Assembly (NCBI GenBank): GCA_016081115.2
Contig: JABTTQ020003456.1
Coordinates: forward strand, 868,001-932,000
Reading direction: 5' to 3'
Origin: Rehmannia glutinosa
Lineage: Eukaryota > Streptophyta > Magnoliopsida > Lamiales > Orobanchaceae
DNA length: 64,000 nt
A program made the position numbers and the translations under genes. The first letter of the stretch is position 1; every line of letters starts with the position of its first letter. Positions 46,013 to 57,350 of the stretch are shown one piece after another. The notes under the pieces are model-generated. The model was not told the DNA's origin and made no database searches. It saw only the letters and a list, made by a program, of their open reading frames with translations.

Positions 46013-46916
46013 GGGAAAATAAGATTTTTAGTCCTGTAAGTTGGGCCTTTTGGAGAATTGGTCTCTAAATTGTCGCATTCATTTTTTAGTCATTTTAACT
46101 TTCACATTTCTAGTTATTGATCCTTTAACTTAACAATTTTATTTTTGGTCCTAAAACTTAACATATTTGAAATTTGGTCCTACAACTTAATATATTTTAG
46201 AAATTTAGTCTTATAACTTAAGAATAGTTAAATTTAACTATTTTATAGGACCAAATATAAAATAATTAAATTTCAATGTTTGGAAACTAATTAAATTATA
46301 AAAACAATTAAAATTAAATTAATTTGATTAATAAAAGTTTAAATAAATAGAAATTTCTAAAATAATTAATGAATTCTAGGAAAATTAAAATAATTACATC
46401 AAATTAGTAACTTAAGAATAATTTGTCATATTTATGCAATTAACCTTTGGTGAGGATAATTATCTCCAAGAAATGTAATCGTAGACTAGTGTACAAGATG
46501 CATTTAATTCGGATGGTTTAAAAAATTAATGCTTAAATATTTTTTAAAAATTAATTAAATTAAAAAATAATTATTTATTTTTAAAGAAAATTAATTGTTA
46601 ATTAAAATCATTCGATTTGAAAAATAAAATTAATTTAGAAATAACCTTTTAATAAATTAATTAAATTTAACTATTGTTAAGTTATATTACTAAATTCCCC
46701 TAAAAAAGGTTACATGACCAAATTTCTAAAATATGTTAAGTTATAGGACCAAATTTAAAGAAATATGTTACGTTATAGGACCAAAAATAAAATTGTTAAG
46801 TTAAAGGATGAATATCTAGAAATTTGAAAGTTAAAGGACTAAAAAATGAATGTGACAATTTAGAGGACTAATTCTAAAACATGTCCAACTTACAGGACTA
46901 AAAATCTTATTTTCCC
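46013..46916. mobile_element. Mutator-like fold-back element, GGGAAAATAAGATTTTTAG ends
   Basis: Perfect 9-bp duplications TTTGGAAAA lie at 46004-46012 and 46917-46925. The two ends are inverted repeats of about 230 bp, built from short words such as AGTCCTGTAAGTTGG and TTAACTTTCA. The middle is AT-rich with no transposase. Length is 904 bp. Confidence 0.9.
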
Positions 46917-46956
46917 TTTGGAAAAATACCCCATCGTATCCGCTATTAATGAAAAA

Positions 46957-47840
46957 GGTGGCGCTATTCACACCCCAAAATTGTTAATCACACCCACTTT
47001 ATATCATTAGTTTAAAAGACTATGATATCCTTACTTAAATAAATAAGTTTTAATACACTTCATCTTCCTCACACTCACCCACATTCTTGTAAAAAACTGT
47101 TTTTTTTTGTAAACCATAGATTTTCAAACGCTCACATTGTTGCAAATATGGACAACAAAAAATTAATTTTGTCGAGTAATATAAGTATATCCTTAATTTA
47201 CAACTTAAAAGTGTGTTATTTTTTCATTTTTGATTGAAAATTTCTTGTTGAATAACAAAAGTGCGACATTTGGCATGATCGCAATGCGATTAAAACTTTT
47301 CTCGTGCCATCGTGTCAATTGCACGGCAAGCACGATCGTAATTACTTTTCGATCATGCCACTTGGCACGATGACATAATCGTTGTTACTCTTCCATCGTG
47401 TCTTATGGCACGATCGAGTATACAATCTGTAATCCATCATCTTTTTCCCCAAACTCAGACAAAAACCAGAAAAAAAATGTTATGTAATTCTAGAATTCAA
47501 ACCAAATACAATTACCTAACATTTATGCCCAACAATTACCCAAACTAATCCAAATATAAGTGTAAAATTAAAGTAAGAGATTAAATTCAAAATTAAAATA
47601 AAATAAAAAATGTGTAATCCAAAAGATATTACATCTTCTTTCGTTGCCGGAACAAAGAAGATTGGCAGAATTTCTTCCTCCGCCACCGCTCATTGGTTTT
47701 ATCATTTTGGGTGTATTTGGGAGGAAAAATAGGAAAATGGGAAAATGGGAAAGTAGGAGGGGTGTATTTACCAACTATATTATATTTTAAAAAGTAGGTG
47801 GGAGTGATTAACAATTTTGGATGTGTGAATAACACCACCA
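46957..47840. mobile_element. Second Mutator-like element, 31 bp from the first
   Basis: The ends share TATTCACAC, CAAAATTGTTAATCAC and TCCCAC-like words as inverted repeats over about 45 bp (left CACACCCCAAAATTGTTAAT; right GTGATTAACAATTTTGG). Direct repeats TAATGAAAAA lie at 46947-46956 and 47841-47850. No transposase is encoded. The middle (47270-47420) has repeated CGATCATGCC / GGCACGATCG words. Confidence 0.82.
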
Positions 47841-47850
47841 TAATGAAAAA

Positions 47851-48870
47851 CGTCCATTGTCCCAAAGTATTAGAAGATGATTTATGTCCCTCCATTAGAG
47901 CTGTCAAAATCATCGAGTCGAGCCGTATATGACTGCCCCACCGGGCCTATAGCAGAAAATCGAGTGGGGGTGGGCTAAACAATATTTGTCCCGCTATTTT
48001 TGGAGCTTAATTTGGCCCAACCGATGAAAGTGCACTGTAAAATTCGGGTCAATGGGGTCGACCCGATTTTTCGGGCCTAAAATATCACAACCCAGCCCAG
48101 TAAAAACACCATATAATGATACTGTAAAGTGTAGATCACTCCAAATCAAAGAAATTGAATCGACAAAGTCAGTCTACAATTGAGTCTAATAGTTGACCCT
48201 CCAAAGCTAAATAAAATTTTGAGTGAGAACACACATACAAGATTAAAGGGCCACGGGTTACTTGGGGAGGCCCATCCGATACCTAATTCAAACAAATGTA
48301 GCACAATAAATCCGGTCTGAGGATGCAACTAAGAGTAATCAAATCGAGAATATGTATAAATGATTAGTGCGGACTTTTATACTTGGGATAATAAACCTCA
48401 TAGACTTAGTGTAATAACATGCACCTTATGGTCGTAACTAATTAATGAATTGAGCCTTAAGAGTCGCTTAATAATATTTATGACCCAATAATAATTAATA
48501 ATATTGTCCAATAATTAATTTTGAAATTAATAAATAATAAAATATGAAAAAAAATCAATTTTACCCCACCACCATTGTAAAAATACAGAAAATTGCCCAA
48601 AAACCAAGTTTTACATAACTGCCCACCATACTGCCAACCAACTTGCCCACCATATTATGTTCAAAAACAAAACCAAATTCGACATATTTGCACATTTAAA
48701 AAACGATCAAAACTTCACACTCATTTTATACACTATGACTAACAATGTCAAATTATATTTATTCTAAAAATAACAAAAACTTGGGTCATTTACCATTTTT
48801 GAATAAAATGCAAACCCATTCTATACAACTCTTCTTTTTCTTCTTCTGCAACAATGGAGGCGGGAGTAGT
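47851..48870. other. Intergenic with a possible hAT-like fragment
   Basis: AGAGCTGTCAAAATCATCG at 47897 followed by GGGCC / CCCGA words to 48090 resembles the end of a hAT-like MITE, but no second end was found. The rest is AT-rich and shows no gene. Confidence 0.3.
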
Positions 48871-49020
48871 GATGTTTTTAAATCCGGACCGGATATTGAA
48901 TCAGATTAATAAATGGGTCATTGGGTCACTGGTTCAACCGGTTAAACCGTTCTAAAAAAATTGGTTGACCTACATACACATATATATGTACACATTTAAA
49001 AGATAAATGCAAGTACAAAT

Positions 49021-50380
49021 TGTTAGTCCAAGTGGCTACGATAATCTAGAGAGGGGTGAATAGATTATGCCGATTTTTCGCAAATCGCCCTTTTTTTCGG
49101 ATCAACAAGTAAATGACAAGAATGTAAATGCGAAAATTAAACAACACTCGTTGATTTATAGAGGTTCAACCCACCTAGGGCCTAATCCTCTACCACCCCA
49201 GTATCTCCGGGATGGATTTCAAAAAAAAAATTATTAATTACCACAATTAACACAACACCTTGAGGATCACCACAATCCTCTTACAACACCTTCAAGGAGA
49301 TTACCACAATCTTCCTTCACCACCTTTGAAGAGTACCACACTCTTCAAATACCTATCACCTAGATCACCCAAGTGTATTCTTACCACAAGAATACTCACA
49401 AGGATGTCTTGTGTTGAATGATGGACAAAATTCAATATTACAACTCTATAAAACCAATACAAAGATTGAGTGTAAGTGTAATCAAAAATCAAAAAGCCTA
49501 GACCTCAAAGATGTGCAAGTGAAAGTACTTAGGCTATTACAACAAGAATGTAAAAATGAAAGCTTGAACAATTTGCAGATTTCTTGTTGTGTATTTTGCT
49601 TGTATATGTTATATCTTGTGTCTTCAATTCATCCTCTATTTATAGGGAAGTCTTCACCAACATAGGCTCCCAGCATAGGCTCCTTCTTCTTCATTTTTGT
49701 CTACAAAAAGAGGATCACAAGATGTAGAAATATTGTACAAAAATGAGAAGTAAATCTTGCTGATAATGTTTTCAAACGACACATTTTTTTTGTCAAAAAT
49801 TACATAGAGGCGACCGGTTGTCTGTTTAAGATTTCGAACGTTTGAAAAAAGATAGTGCGATCCAGACAGGTCGAATGGGGGGGTCGGCCAGGATCGGGGT
49901 GCGGCCGGTCGCCGCCTTAGGTGCGGACGGTCGCCCTAGGGTGCGACCGGGTCGGCCCCCGCTTGATTGGTCCCCCTCTTCGCGTTTTATGAGTTCGAGA
50001 ATGTTCTGTTTCAATTCTCTTTTGCCAGTGCACGGCCGACGCTTTGGGCGATGCACCTGGTCGACTCTCCAATATTAAATGTTGTCCGATTTTTATCAAA
50101 AATAAACTTCAAGAAATACTCCAATAAATTAGTAAAAACATTTTAAATCACTTGGGAGTATTTGGACAACATTTATAAACATAGTTTTGGTGCAAAAACC
50201 AATTTAAACAAAACCATCAAAAGTGTTGTCCATTTTTATCGAAAAATAAATTCTAATAAATACTCTAAAAATTAGCAAAAATATTTTAAATCATTTAGGA
50301 GTATTTGGACAATATTGTTTTGGTATAAAAACTCATTTAAACATAATCATCAAAATCTTGATAAAAACATTTATCTAACA
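49021..50380 (-). mobile_element. Solo LTR of the same copia family
   Basis: It starts TGTTAGTCCAAGTGGC and ends TTATCTAACA. The 5-bp duplication CAAAT is at 49016-49020 and 50381-50385. No internal sequence remains, as after recombination between two LTRs. A minus-strand TATA box lies near 49640. Near its right end (about 50078-50220 and 50222-50370) a stretch of about 145 bp with GTTGTCC, AAATACTC and GGAGTATTTGGACAA is present twice in tandem, so this copy is longer (1,360 bp) than the others. Confidence 0.93.
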
Positions 50381-50444
50381 CAAATGTAAAAAAATGATAA
50401 CAAGTACAAATAAAAGTAAAATAAATTTAATAAATTATAATATC

Positions 50445-50448
<4 letters not shown>

Positions 50449-50482
<34 letters not shown>
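50449..50482. repeat. (TA)n, left flank of the 50483-53035 element
   Basis: About 17 TA repeats directly abutting the element. The matching tract is at 53036-53062. Confidence 0.9.
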
Positions 50483-50485
<3 letters not shown>

Positions 50486-50837
50486 ATTGATTCAAATGAG
50501 ACCAATCCCTTCAGGTTAGTCCATAAGACCGCATATAGACCCTTGATTTAATTTTTTAATGGTGTAGATCTCTTTAGTTATTTTTGGGATATAAGGGTAT
50601 GATTGTATTTTTACATTTTTTCGGTTTTTAAGTAAATCACGTTAATTGCTAATTATTAGGAAAACAAAATACTTCCTTTATCAGTTTCCGATTTTTAGGG
50701 GAAAAACCATAGATTTCAATCGTATCTTTTCAAAACCGATACCTATCGGTTTCCGATTTTTTCTATATAGAGTGATCTTTTTTAAGATGAAATTGTTTTT
50801 TTGATTTGTATAATAGATGCAAAGAAATTGTATAGAT

Positions 50838-51470
50838 AGATATGTCGAATTGTATATTTAAGGGTTCATTTGTTTATTTTGGGGTAGTTGAATTGTATTT
50901 TTGTTGTATAAATAGTTTAATATATTTGCTTAATTAGTTACGTGGCTTTGTATCTTTATTTGGTGTATTTGTATACTTAATTGTATGAGTGATTCAACGA
51001 TTTTAGTTCGGTGGAATTGTATACGATTGCGATGACATGTATAAATAGATATGTCGAATTGTATATTTAATGTGTATCATTTGTTTATTTTGGATTAGAT
51101 GAATTGTATTATTTGATTAGTAGATTAATATATTTGTTTACTTAGTTAAGTTGAATTGCATATTTATTTGGTGGATTTGTATATTTAGTTGTATGGGTGA
51201 TTTATTTGATTTTAGTTTTCAGTTGAATTGTATTTAGGTGCTTATGGACTTGTATAAATAGATATGTAGAATTGTATGTTTAATGTGTTGCATTTGTCTA
51301 TTTTGTGGGATTAGTTGAATTGTATTATTTGTTGGATAACTAGATTAATATATTTGCATGAATCTTAAGATACAAATTACAGTATACAGTGTAATTGTAT
51401 GCATAATAAAACAATTATGTATGCTTAGCGTTTTTTGTTTTCATATTTAGTTGAATGTAATTTTTATATG
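50838..51470. repeat. Three tandem repeats of about 210 bp
   Basis: Units start with GATATGTCGAATTGTAT (or GATATGTAGAATTGTATG) at about 50838, 51047 and 51260. Each contains CATTTGT.TATTTTG, GTTGAATTGTATT and TTAATATATTTG. The units have diverged by several percent to tens of percent. They are non-coding. Confidence 0.75.
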
Positions 51471-51719
51471 CAATACATGTTTAGGGAGAAAAAATAACAT
51501 TACAGATAAATTAATAGTTCACACAATGGTACAAACAAAAATCATTAAACAATAAACTAACAGGTTTCATACTGTTTCACCCATTGTTTTTTTGCAAAAA
51601 TAGAAACATTGCACTAGGGTGTGGTGTCGCGGTTTGGACACGTTCTGTTGTTATGCGTTCTCCGATCTCACCGCATGTTCCACATCATCTTTTGAGTTTT
51701 GTGCTTGCTTTAATGGTTC

Positions 51720-51812
51720 CATAGTTTGGTAAAATTGTACACGGTTTTCAACGTAGCGAAATGCATTCCCACTCGTGGAATCTTTTCTTGTTCCACCTCG
51801 GTATCCAATATT
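51720..51812 (-). pseudogene. FAR1/FHY3-like DNA-binding domain fragment
   Basis: On the minus strand 51812-51735 reads EVEQEKIPRVGMHFATLKTV then YNF, resembling the start of the FAR1-type zinc-binding domain (P.VGM.F.T...VY.FY). The frame then needs one more base. Farther upstream, near 52600-52640, another minus-strand piece reads NIDFNANQECPPGN, which also resembles N-termini of this family. Stops occur throughout. FAR1-type proteins derive from Mutator-like transposases, so this may be a relic transposase or a captured host gene fragment. Confidence 0.4.
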
Positions 51813-53031
51813 TTGTTGATCCCGTGAGATTTCGAGCCGTTGTCCTACGTTTTTTTGACATCACAAAAGTTATTACACAATAATACAAAATGGATATATT
51901 ATACATACAGTTATATAATTTCATTCATACACGTTGTTACCTAATAATACAAAATGCATCCTCTTTGTTCTCAAAGACTTGTTAGAATACAATAATCAAT
52001 CTGTATAAAATATACGATTTTTAACGATCTATTTATGCACGTTTTGATTTATAAGTATAAAAAGAACGTTTAGTTGATATTCAATTTTTTTGGATCAAAC
52101 TTATTAATTTATTATGATAGACAATTTGTACCATACAATGAAATAAGCATGAGTAGATTCTTAATTGAACAAATTACAGACGAAAATATACAAGTGTTAT
52201 ATTATAAATATACAACGAATAAATGAATATATACATGTTGTAACTACTAAATAAACAGGCAACGAATTTGATAACAAATGTACTATATGCAGATAAGGCG
52301 TAAATATGCATATACATAATTCTATATACGCAAGGCTTATATTCTAAATAGGTAAACTATCTGTACTAAACATACAAACTATTAATTGAGATGCAATCAA
52401 TCTTCATACAAGTTGTGGATCCACAAAAATATAAAACTATATATACAATGTTGACACACTAAATAGACAATATTTGTATACTAAACATACAAACCAACAA
52501 TAACAGAGGTGCATGTATTTCATTCAAGAATCAATTTGTTGATTGCGTATGAATATTGTAGCAAGTTTCTCGTTAGAAATTACCCGGAGGACATTCTTGA
52601 TTTGCGTTGAAATCAATATTTTTGCCATTGTGTAAATCTTTCCAATCAAATGGATGATAACTCCTTGCAAATTGTTAGAAATCCGTTGCGTTTAATTTTT
52701 TGTGGATCAATTGGAGGCCGATTTTTGAGTGATAATGGTGATTACAGAGGTTTTGATAATGGCGATGCAATGTTTACGTTGAGAAGGAGACATACATTTT
52801 ATTGTATATGGTGAATTGCGTGATTTATGGGGCGTGATCAATAACGAGATCACGTTCCTATAATGTAGGAGGAGGTTACCTGTCCGATTTTATGGATTCC
52901 AATTTTACCCCTTCTATTGTATAGTTACTTTCAAAACCCGTATAGATTGTAATGCATCTCGCCGTTGATTTACTATTTGGATGGTTTAGATTCGATTTAT
53001 GGACTAACAGGAGGGTGGTCTCACAGATCTA

Positions 53032-53035
<4 letters not shown>

Positions 53036-53062
<27 letters not shown>
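53036..53062. repeat. (TA)n, right flank of the 50483-53035 element
   Basis: About 13 TA repeats directly after the element end. Confidence 0.9.
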
Positions 53063-53339
53063 AATCAAATATAAGGAAAAATTATATGTAAATTTACAAA
53101 TACTTTTTGTTTTTTAAATAAAACAAGTAAAATTTTGCTTAAAAATCGAGTTAACTTGGTCTTTGCTTTCCGGGTTTTTTTTTTATCGGGGTTGACCAGG
53201 GTGACAACATTTTTTTAACCACCTAATTTTAATATAGAACTGCACCGAACATGTGACCGGTTCCCGATCAAACCGGCCAGTCCGGTCTGGGTTTCAAAAC
53301 ATCGTGGGGAGCAGTGAGCTTCTTCTTCTTTACTTTTTT

Positions 53340-53705
53340 CCTCTAAAGATGTCGTATCCATACCGGATACGTATTTAATATGATACGTTATCCGATACTT
53401 TATGGATACTCCTTGGATACATCTACACATGAATATGATTATTCTATTGGTCATTTTTTTAATATTATATTATATGTCTATGTGAATTATGACATTTCAG
53501 ATTTGAGTACTTATTAAATTTTAATTTTTATATGCTTGAAATATATTTTTTTTAATTATACTAAGCCTATATTTTCAATAATATATAATTTTATATGTAT
53601 ATATATACCATATTCGTATTTTTAAAATTTTAAAATATGTTGTATTCTCATATACAGGCCGTATTGTATTTATATTTCGTATCCGTATCAGCAATACATG
53701 GGGGT
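53340..53705 (+). repeat. Dispersed repeat, copy 2 (partner at 13541-13985)
   Basis: It has CCATACCGGATACG, GGATACTCCTTGGATACATC, TCTATGTGAATTATGACATT and TCGTATCCGTATC in the same order as copy 1. The two copies are 40 kb apart in the same orientation. No terminal repeats were recognised. Confidence 0.6.
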
Positions 53706-53908
53706 TAAAAACAAGTTTTAATAAAGAGGCAGTTTTCTTTAACTACGTAGGTAAATAGGTCCCAAATCCTACTTGTAATCGCTTGAATGCCCTAGACCAA
53801 AACCCTCGGAGAAAAACGCTAAATGCGATTTAAACGTAGTATTGGCATTTGAAGACAGCGTTTGGAGCGTGAAAACTAATACGAAGAGAAAGCGAAGAAA
53901 GCAGAACG

Positions 53909-55007
53909 ATGAAGTTTCTGGATTGGTACTTGAAGATAGCAGCTGTTTCAGCCATGATTGGAGGTTCAATGGAGCTATTCATGATCAAAACTGGCTTCTG
54001 TGTGAGAACCCTCCTTCTCACATCCTTCTTATCACATATTCACAGGCACAAACACACTTTTTGTTGTTTTAATTTTAGTTTCTTTATTGATTCTGCTTAT
54101 GAACCGTTAATGAGGATAACCCATCTCAGATATAGTCGGAACCAACGAATTCCAGTGTCAATAGCGTGTGTTTCTGTGTTTGCTTTTGCTGTTGAAATAC
54201 TCTGGGTGGGGGAAAATGTTGGAATTATTTTATTTTCTTGAATCTGGTAGTGGTAGTTTTTTAAGCTGGGTCCTCGAAATTACGTTTTATGAAGAATTAG
54301 GTCAGAAATCAGAGTCCCCAATTTCATTATGCCCTCAAAATAGGATCACGAACTTGAAAAATATCAATGATTCGCCATGAAAGCTTCGTGTCTATAGGTA
54401 ATGCTTGGATTTAGGAATCCGATTGGAACTCTGTGTGTATTGTGGACTTGAGGGTTTAGTTTCCTAAATGTGGTTGGTGAGCTGAAAATCGTGTAATAAC
54501 TACTCAGTTTAGTAAAACTCAAGATATTGGGTTGTGCAAGTTTTGTATGGCTTTCACCTTTTGGCATGAGAATTGGTTTTAGGATTTCTTGCTTATTATA
54601 ACTATTCTGCCTCAAGTTATGGTTATTTGGTTAGAACCCTCTTAAATTGGATATTAATTGACCAATGGGTACAATTCAGTGTTCTCATGTAACTTGACTC
54701 TGATTTATCTAAGGTATAGGTCAGAAATACTTCTACTTTAGTTAACATCAAATTTCATGTTTTTATGTTAAGGCACGAAATAGCTGTGCTGCATTCTTGT
54801 AGTCGATTCCATGTTCATTTTCCTTGTTTTTATAGTCAGTACATATACTGATACTGATCTTTAACTGCTTATATTCTCTGGACTTTTTGCAGATGATAAA
54901 GTAACAGTTCTGGAGTCAGAGAAAAGGGCTTGGGAGAGTTCGCCGAAGCTCAGGCAGTTAGAGAAGCTCTTAATCCATGGCGAGATAATGATAAGCAAGC
55001 AAGATAA
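53909..55007 (+). CDS. Small conserved plant protein, two exons, one transmembrane segment, one-base lesion
   Basis: Exon 1 (53909-53999) encodes MKFLDWYLKIAAVSAMIGGS then MELFMIKTGF, an amphipathic to hydrophobic N-terminal segment. Exon 2 starts at 54893 after a TTTTTGCAG acceptor and reads YDKVTVLESEKRAWESSP over the junction. One base is missing at about 54940 (TCGCCGAAG), after which EAQAVREALNPWRDNDKQ-like sequence continues to a stop at 55005-55007. Allowing for that base the product is 68 aa. I believe similar short proteins occur widely in plants, but I cannot name it or give a function. The small size, single membrane segment and charged tail would suit a mitochondrial or other membrane-complex subunit; that is speculation. 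The intron is 893 bp. Confidence 0.65.
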
Positions 55008-55775
55008 AGTTCCTAGTCATGTTACCTAAGGTTTGGTCTACAAAAATTTCTCTTAAAATAATTGCGGATCAACTCTTATACTTAACTTTTGAGTAATTTG
55101 GTAGTAGAATCAAATTCCGAAATTAAATTTGAATTTAGGAGCCAAGTATTGGAGCTAATAGCTTGTTTACTGGCCCGAGCTTGGGCATAAGTAGAGTTAG
55201 CTTTGTATTAAGATCGATGTTCAATCTTCTTTCAGTATCGTTACTTTCTTTAAAATGATTTCTTGTCTTGAGGAAATTTCTGATAAATACTTCTTGCATA
55301 CACTTAGCGACATATGTTATGGCCTAAACTTTTTATCTTTGCATTGTTTGCAGAAAAGTGGGCAATTTGTTTAAGAGAGAGTCATCAAAGTTGGTATTGA
55401 ACCTCACACTTCATTGCTAGTCTTGATGGAGCTTGACCACCACCTATGCCAGCACTTTAAATATCAACTCCAGTTTCATATATGATATAACTGTTTGGGT
55501 TTTTTGTTCGATGAAGATCCAGGTTATCATTCATTTCTTGAAAAAACTAGTTTTGTTTTAAGTTTTCTTGGATAATGTAATTTTGGGGCTCTTCTGTTTT
55601 GGGGATATAGTGAAATTGTGATGCTGCTCGTCTCAAAGCTACACTGAGTTTCATTCTTTATGTATTTTCTTTCTATGCAACTTTATTTGAATAGAACTTC
55701 TTTTGCGTATCCTTTCATGTTCTTTTGTTGCAGAGCAAGTGAACTGGTATGAGAAGATGAGATACATATAAACAA
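55008..55775. other. 3' region of the small gene
   Basis: T-rich and pyrimidine-rich sequence with no coding features. Some of it may be spliced or extended 3' UTR; this cannot be decided from sequence alone. Confidence 0.35.
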
Positions 55776-55984
55776 GGAATAATTACAAAAACCCCTTAAG
55801 GTTTGGGCTAATTACAAAAAAACCCAAAGGTTTATGAAAATTACAAGAAATCCCATGAGGTTTGATTACATCTTGCATTTCCCCTTCCTAAGTAAAAAAA
55901 ACATATCAAAAAACCCTGATATTTGAAAAACTCTGGCTTTTATCATAACTAGCCCAAACTTGGGTGTTTTTGTAATTATTCCTA
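55776..55984. mobile_element. GGGATAATTACAAAAA-family MITE, shortened copy
   Basis: It starts GGAATAATTACAAAAACCCC, has CATGAGGTTTGATTACATCT, and ends GTGTTTTTGTAATTATTCC. At about 209 bp it is shorter than the others and lacks part of the right half. No 9-bp duplication is clear. Confidence 0.65.
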
Positions 55985-56957
55985 GGAAAACTACAAACTC
56001 TACCCTTGGTTTTGGGTTTCTTAAAAAAGAACTCAGAAGTTTCACATAACCCCCTTTTGAAGTTTAATTTTGTTTTATATTTTACCCCAACCGTTAGTTG
56101 ACTCTGTCTTATATTTTACTCCAACCGTTAGTTGACTCGACGGAATTTGCTGAGGTTATTAATTATTTTACAATCACATTTCTCAAAATTTCAAAATATT
56201 ACAAATAGCTCCAACTTTACATAGGGCCGATTTTCTTATGGGAAATGATGAGCAAAAGGCCCATCTCATAAGTAAATTGGCCCAACATTAAAGTCAGGCC
56301 TGAAATATCTCCATAGTCCATGCTTTTTTAGCATCTGTTGACTGTTAATGCTCTCTCACTGAAGTACTGAGTTGCTATTTGATTTCTTCTGACGATTCTT
56401 TAATAATTTTTTCTTATGATACAATATATAAATCTGAGTATTTTTCATGTTATTTATTAATACTTTAATGATTCTAAAAGAAAATTATATTCTTTATTGT
56501 TGTATATTCATCAAGTTGATTAATCAACGACGCCATTTAATTTGCAGTATTCAATTTGGAATGGGGTTGGGTAAGTAATCAATTAATCATCAGTCTCTTG
56601 ATTCAACTTAATCCAAAAATTAAGGGAAGTAGGTAAGAATGACACTAATATTACTAGGTTTTCAATTAATAATACGGTTAATTGAGAAAATTATGGAGGG
56701 AACTAGGCTGGTTTTATTAAAACATAATAATAAAAATTGTGTCTAGAAACACGTAAATCATGGCCATGTGAGGAGATAATCTAGGTTTAATATATAAGTA
56801 CTTACATGCAATAACCAGATTAAAGAAACCACCGAATCTCCATTAATATGACTTGACCTTGACTTTGGTGTTCCAAAATTCCATTAAATTTCCTTGTTTT
56901 AGTGTTCTTATCTTATGTAATAATCATATTGAGTTGTTCATCTCGGACTAGATCTTC
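55985..56957. other. Intergenic, partly repeat-derived
   Basis: A short direct duplication of TTTAC(C/T)CCAACCGTTAGTTG lies at about 56083 and 56117, in sequence that resembles MITE interiors (CCCCCTTTTGAAGTTTAATT). Beyond 56250 nothing was recognised. Confidence 0.35.
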
Positions 56958-57098
56958 CTATTCCACAATCACGTATTCATTTCTATTCCATGGCTGTATT
57001 GGATGTATGACATGTGTACAATGATGACATCATCATGTACACGTGTCATACATCCAATACTGATGAACATGAAGTGGAACACGATTGTGAACAGAAAT
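56958..57098. repeat. Palindromic repeat of about 140 bp
   Basis: GTATTGGATGTATGACATGT on the left (from 56997) pairs with ACACGTGTCATACATCCAAT on the right (ending 57058), a nearly perfect arm of about 31 bases with almost no loop. Weaker pairing extends outwards (left ACAATCACGT, right CACGATTGTG). A small MITE is likely. Confidence 0.65.
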
Positions 57099-57350
57099 CT
57101 CATTAGTTCATCTCACCACAATGGTCATAATTAAAAGTTTCTAGTCCAAATGTTAAATAAATATCTTATTTGCTTTTAAAAAAAAAAAGAAATATCTTAT
57201 TTGATTTTGAAGAATTATAGGTCACAAGTATCCATCCAAGTTATACCTAATGCATTAAAGTGTATGTGACCAACCTTTTTATTCAAAAAAATAAAAATAA
57301 AAAAATTGCTAGTTTGAGAAATAAAAATGAAATGAACATGGTTACGATCA

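Larger units (their letters stand above)
50483..53035. mobile_element. TA-repeat-flanked DNA element of 2.55 kb
   Basis: (TA)n tracts lie immediately outside both ends. The termini share GAGACCA and GTTAGTCCATAA in inverted order (left 50498-50526; right 52998-53022, TTATGGACTAAC..TGGTCTC). This pattern suggests insertion into a TA microsatellite, as for some rice MITEs. The interior has three tandem units of about 210 bp and a degraded minus-strand FAR1-like coding piece. The superfamily is uncertain; a Mutator relative is possible given the FAR1 similarity. Confidence 0.65.
48871..53305. mobile_element. Outer repeat with CCGGACCGG ends, carrying nested insertions
   Basis: The left part (GATGTTTTTAAATCCGGACC, CACTGGTTCAACCGGTTAAA, TTGGTTGACC) and the right part (GGTTGACCAGGGTGAC, ACCGGTTCCCGATC, CCGGTCTGGGTTTCAAAACA) are inverted relatives. 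They form one element from about 48871 to 53305. Inside it sit a solo LTR and a TA-flanked element; what remains is only about 500 bp. No duplication at the outer edges could be shown. Confidence 0.55.

Noticed and set aside
50838..51470. Possible CRISPR-like or satellite array
   Set aside because: There are only three diverged units of about 210 bp without spacers, inside a plant mobile element.
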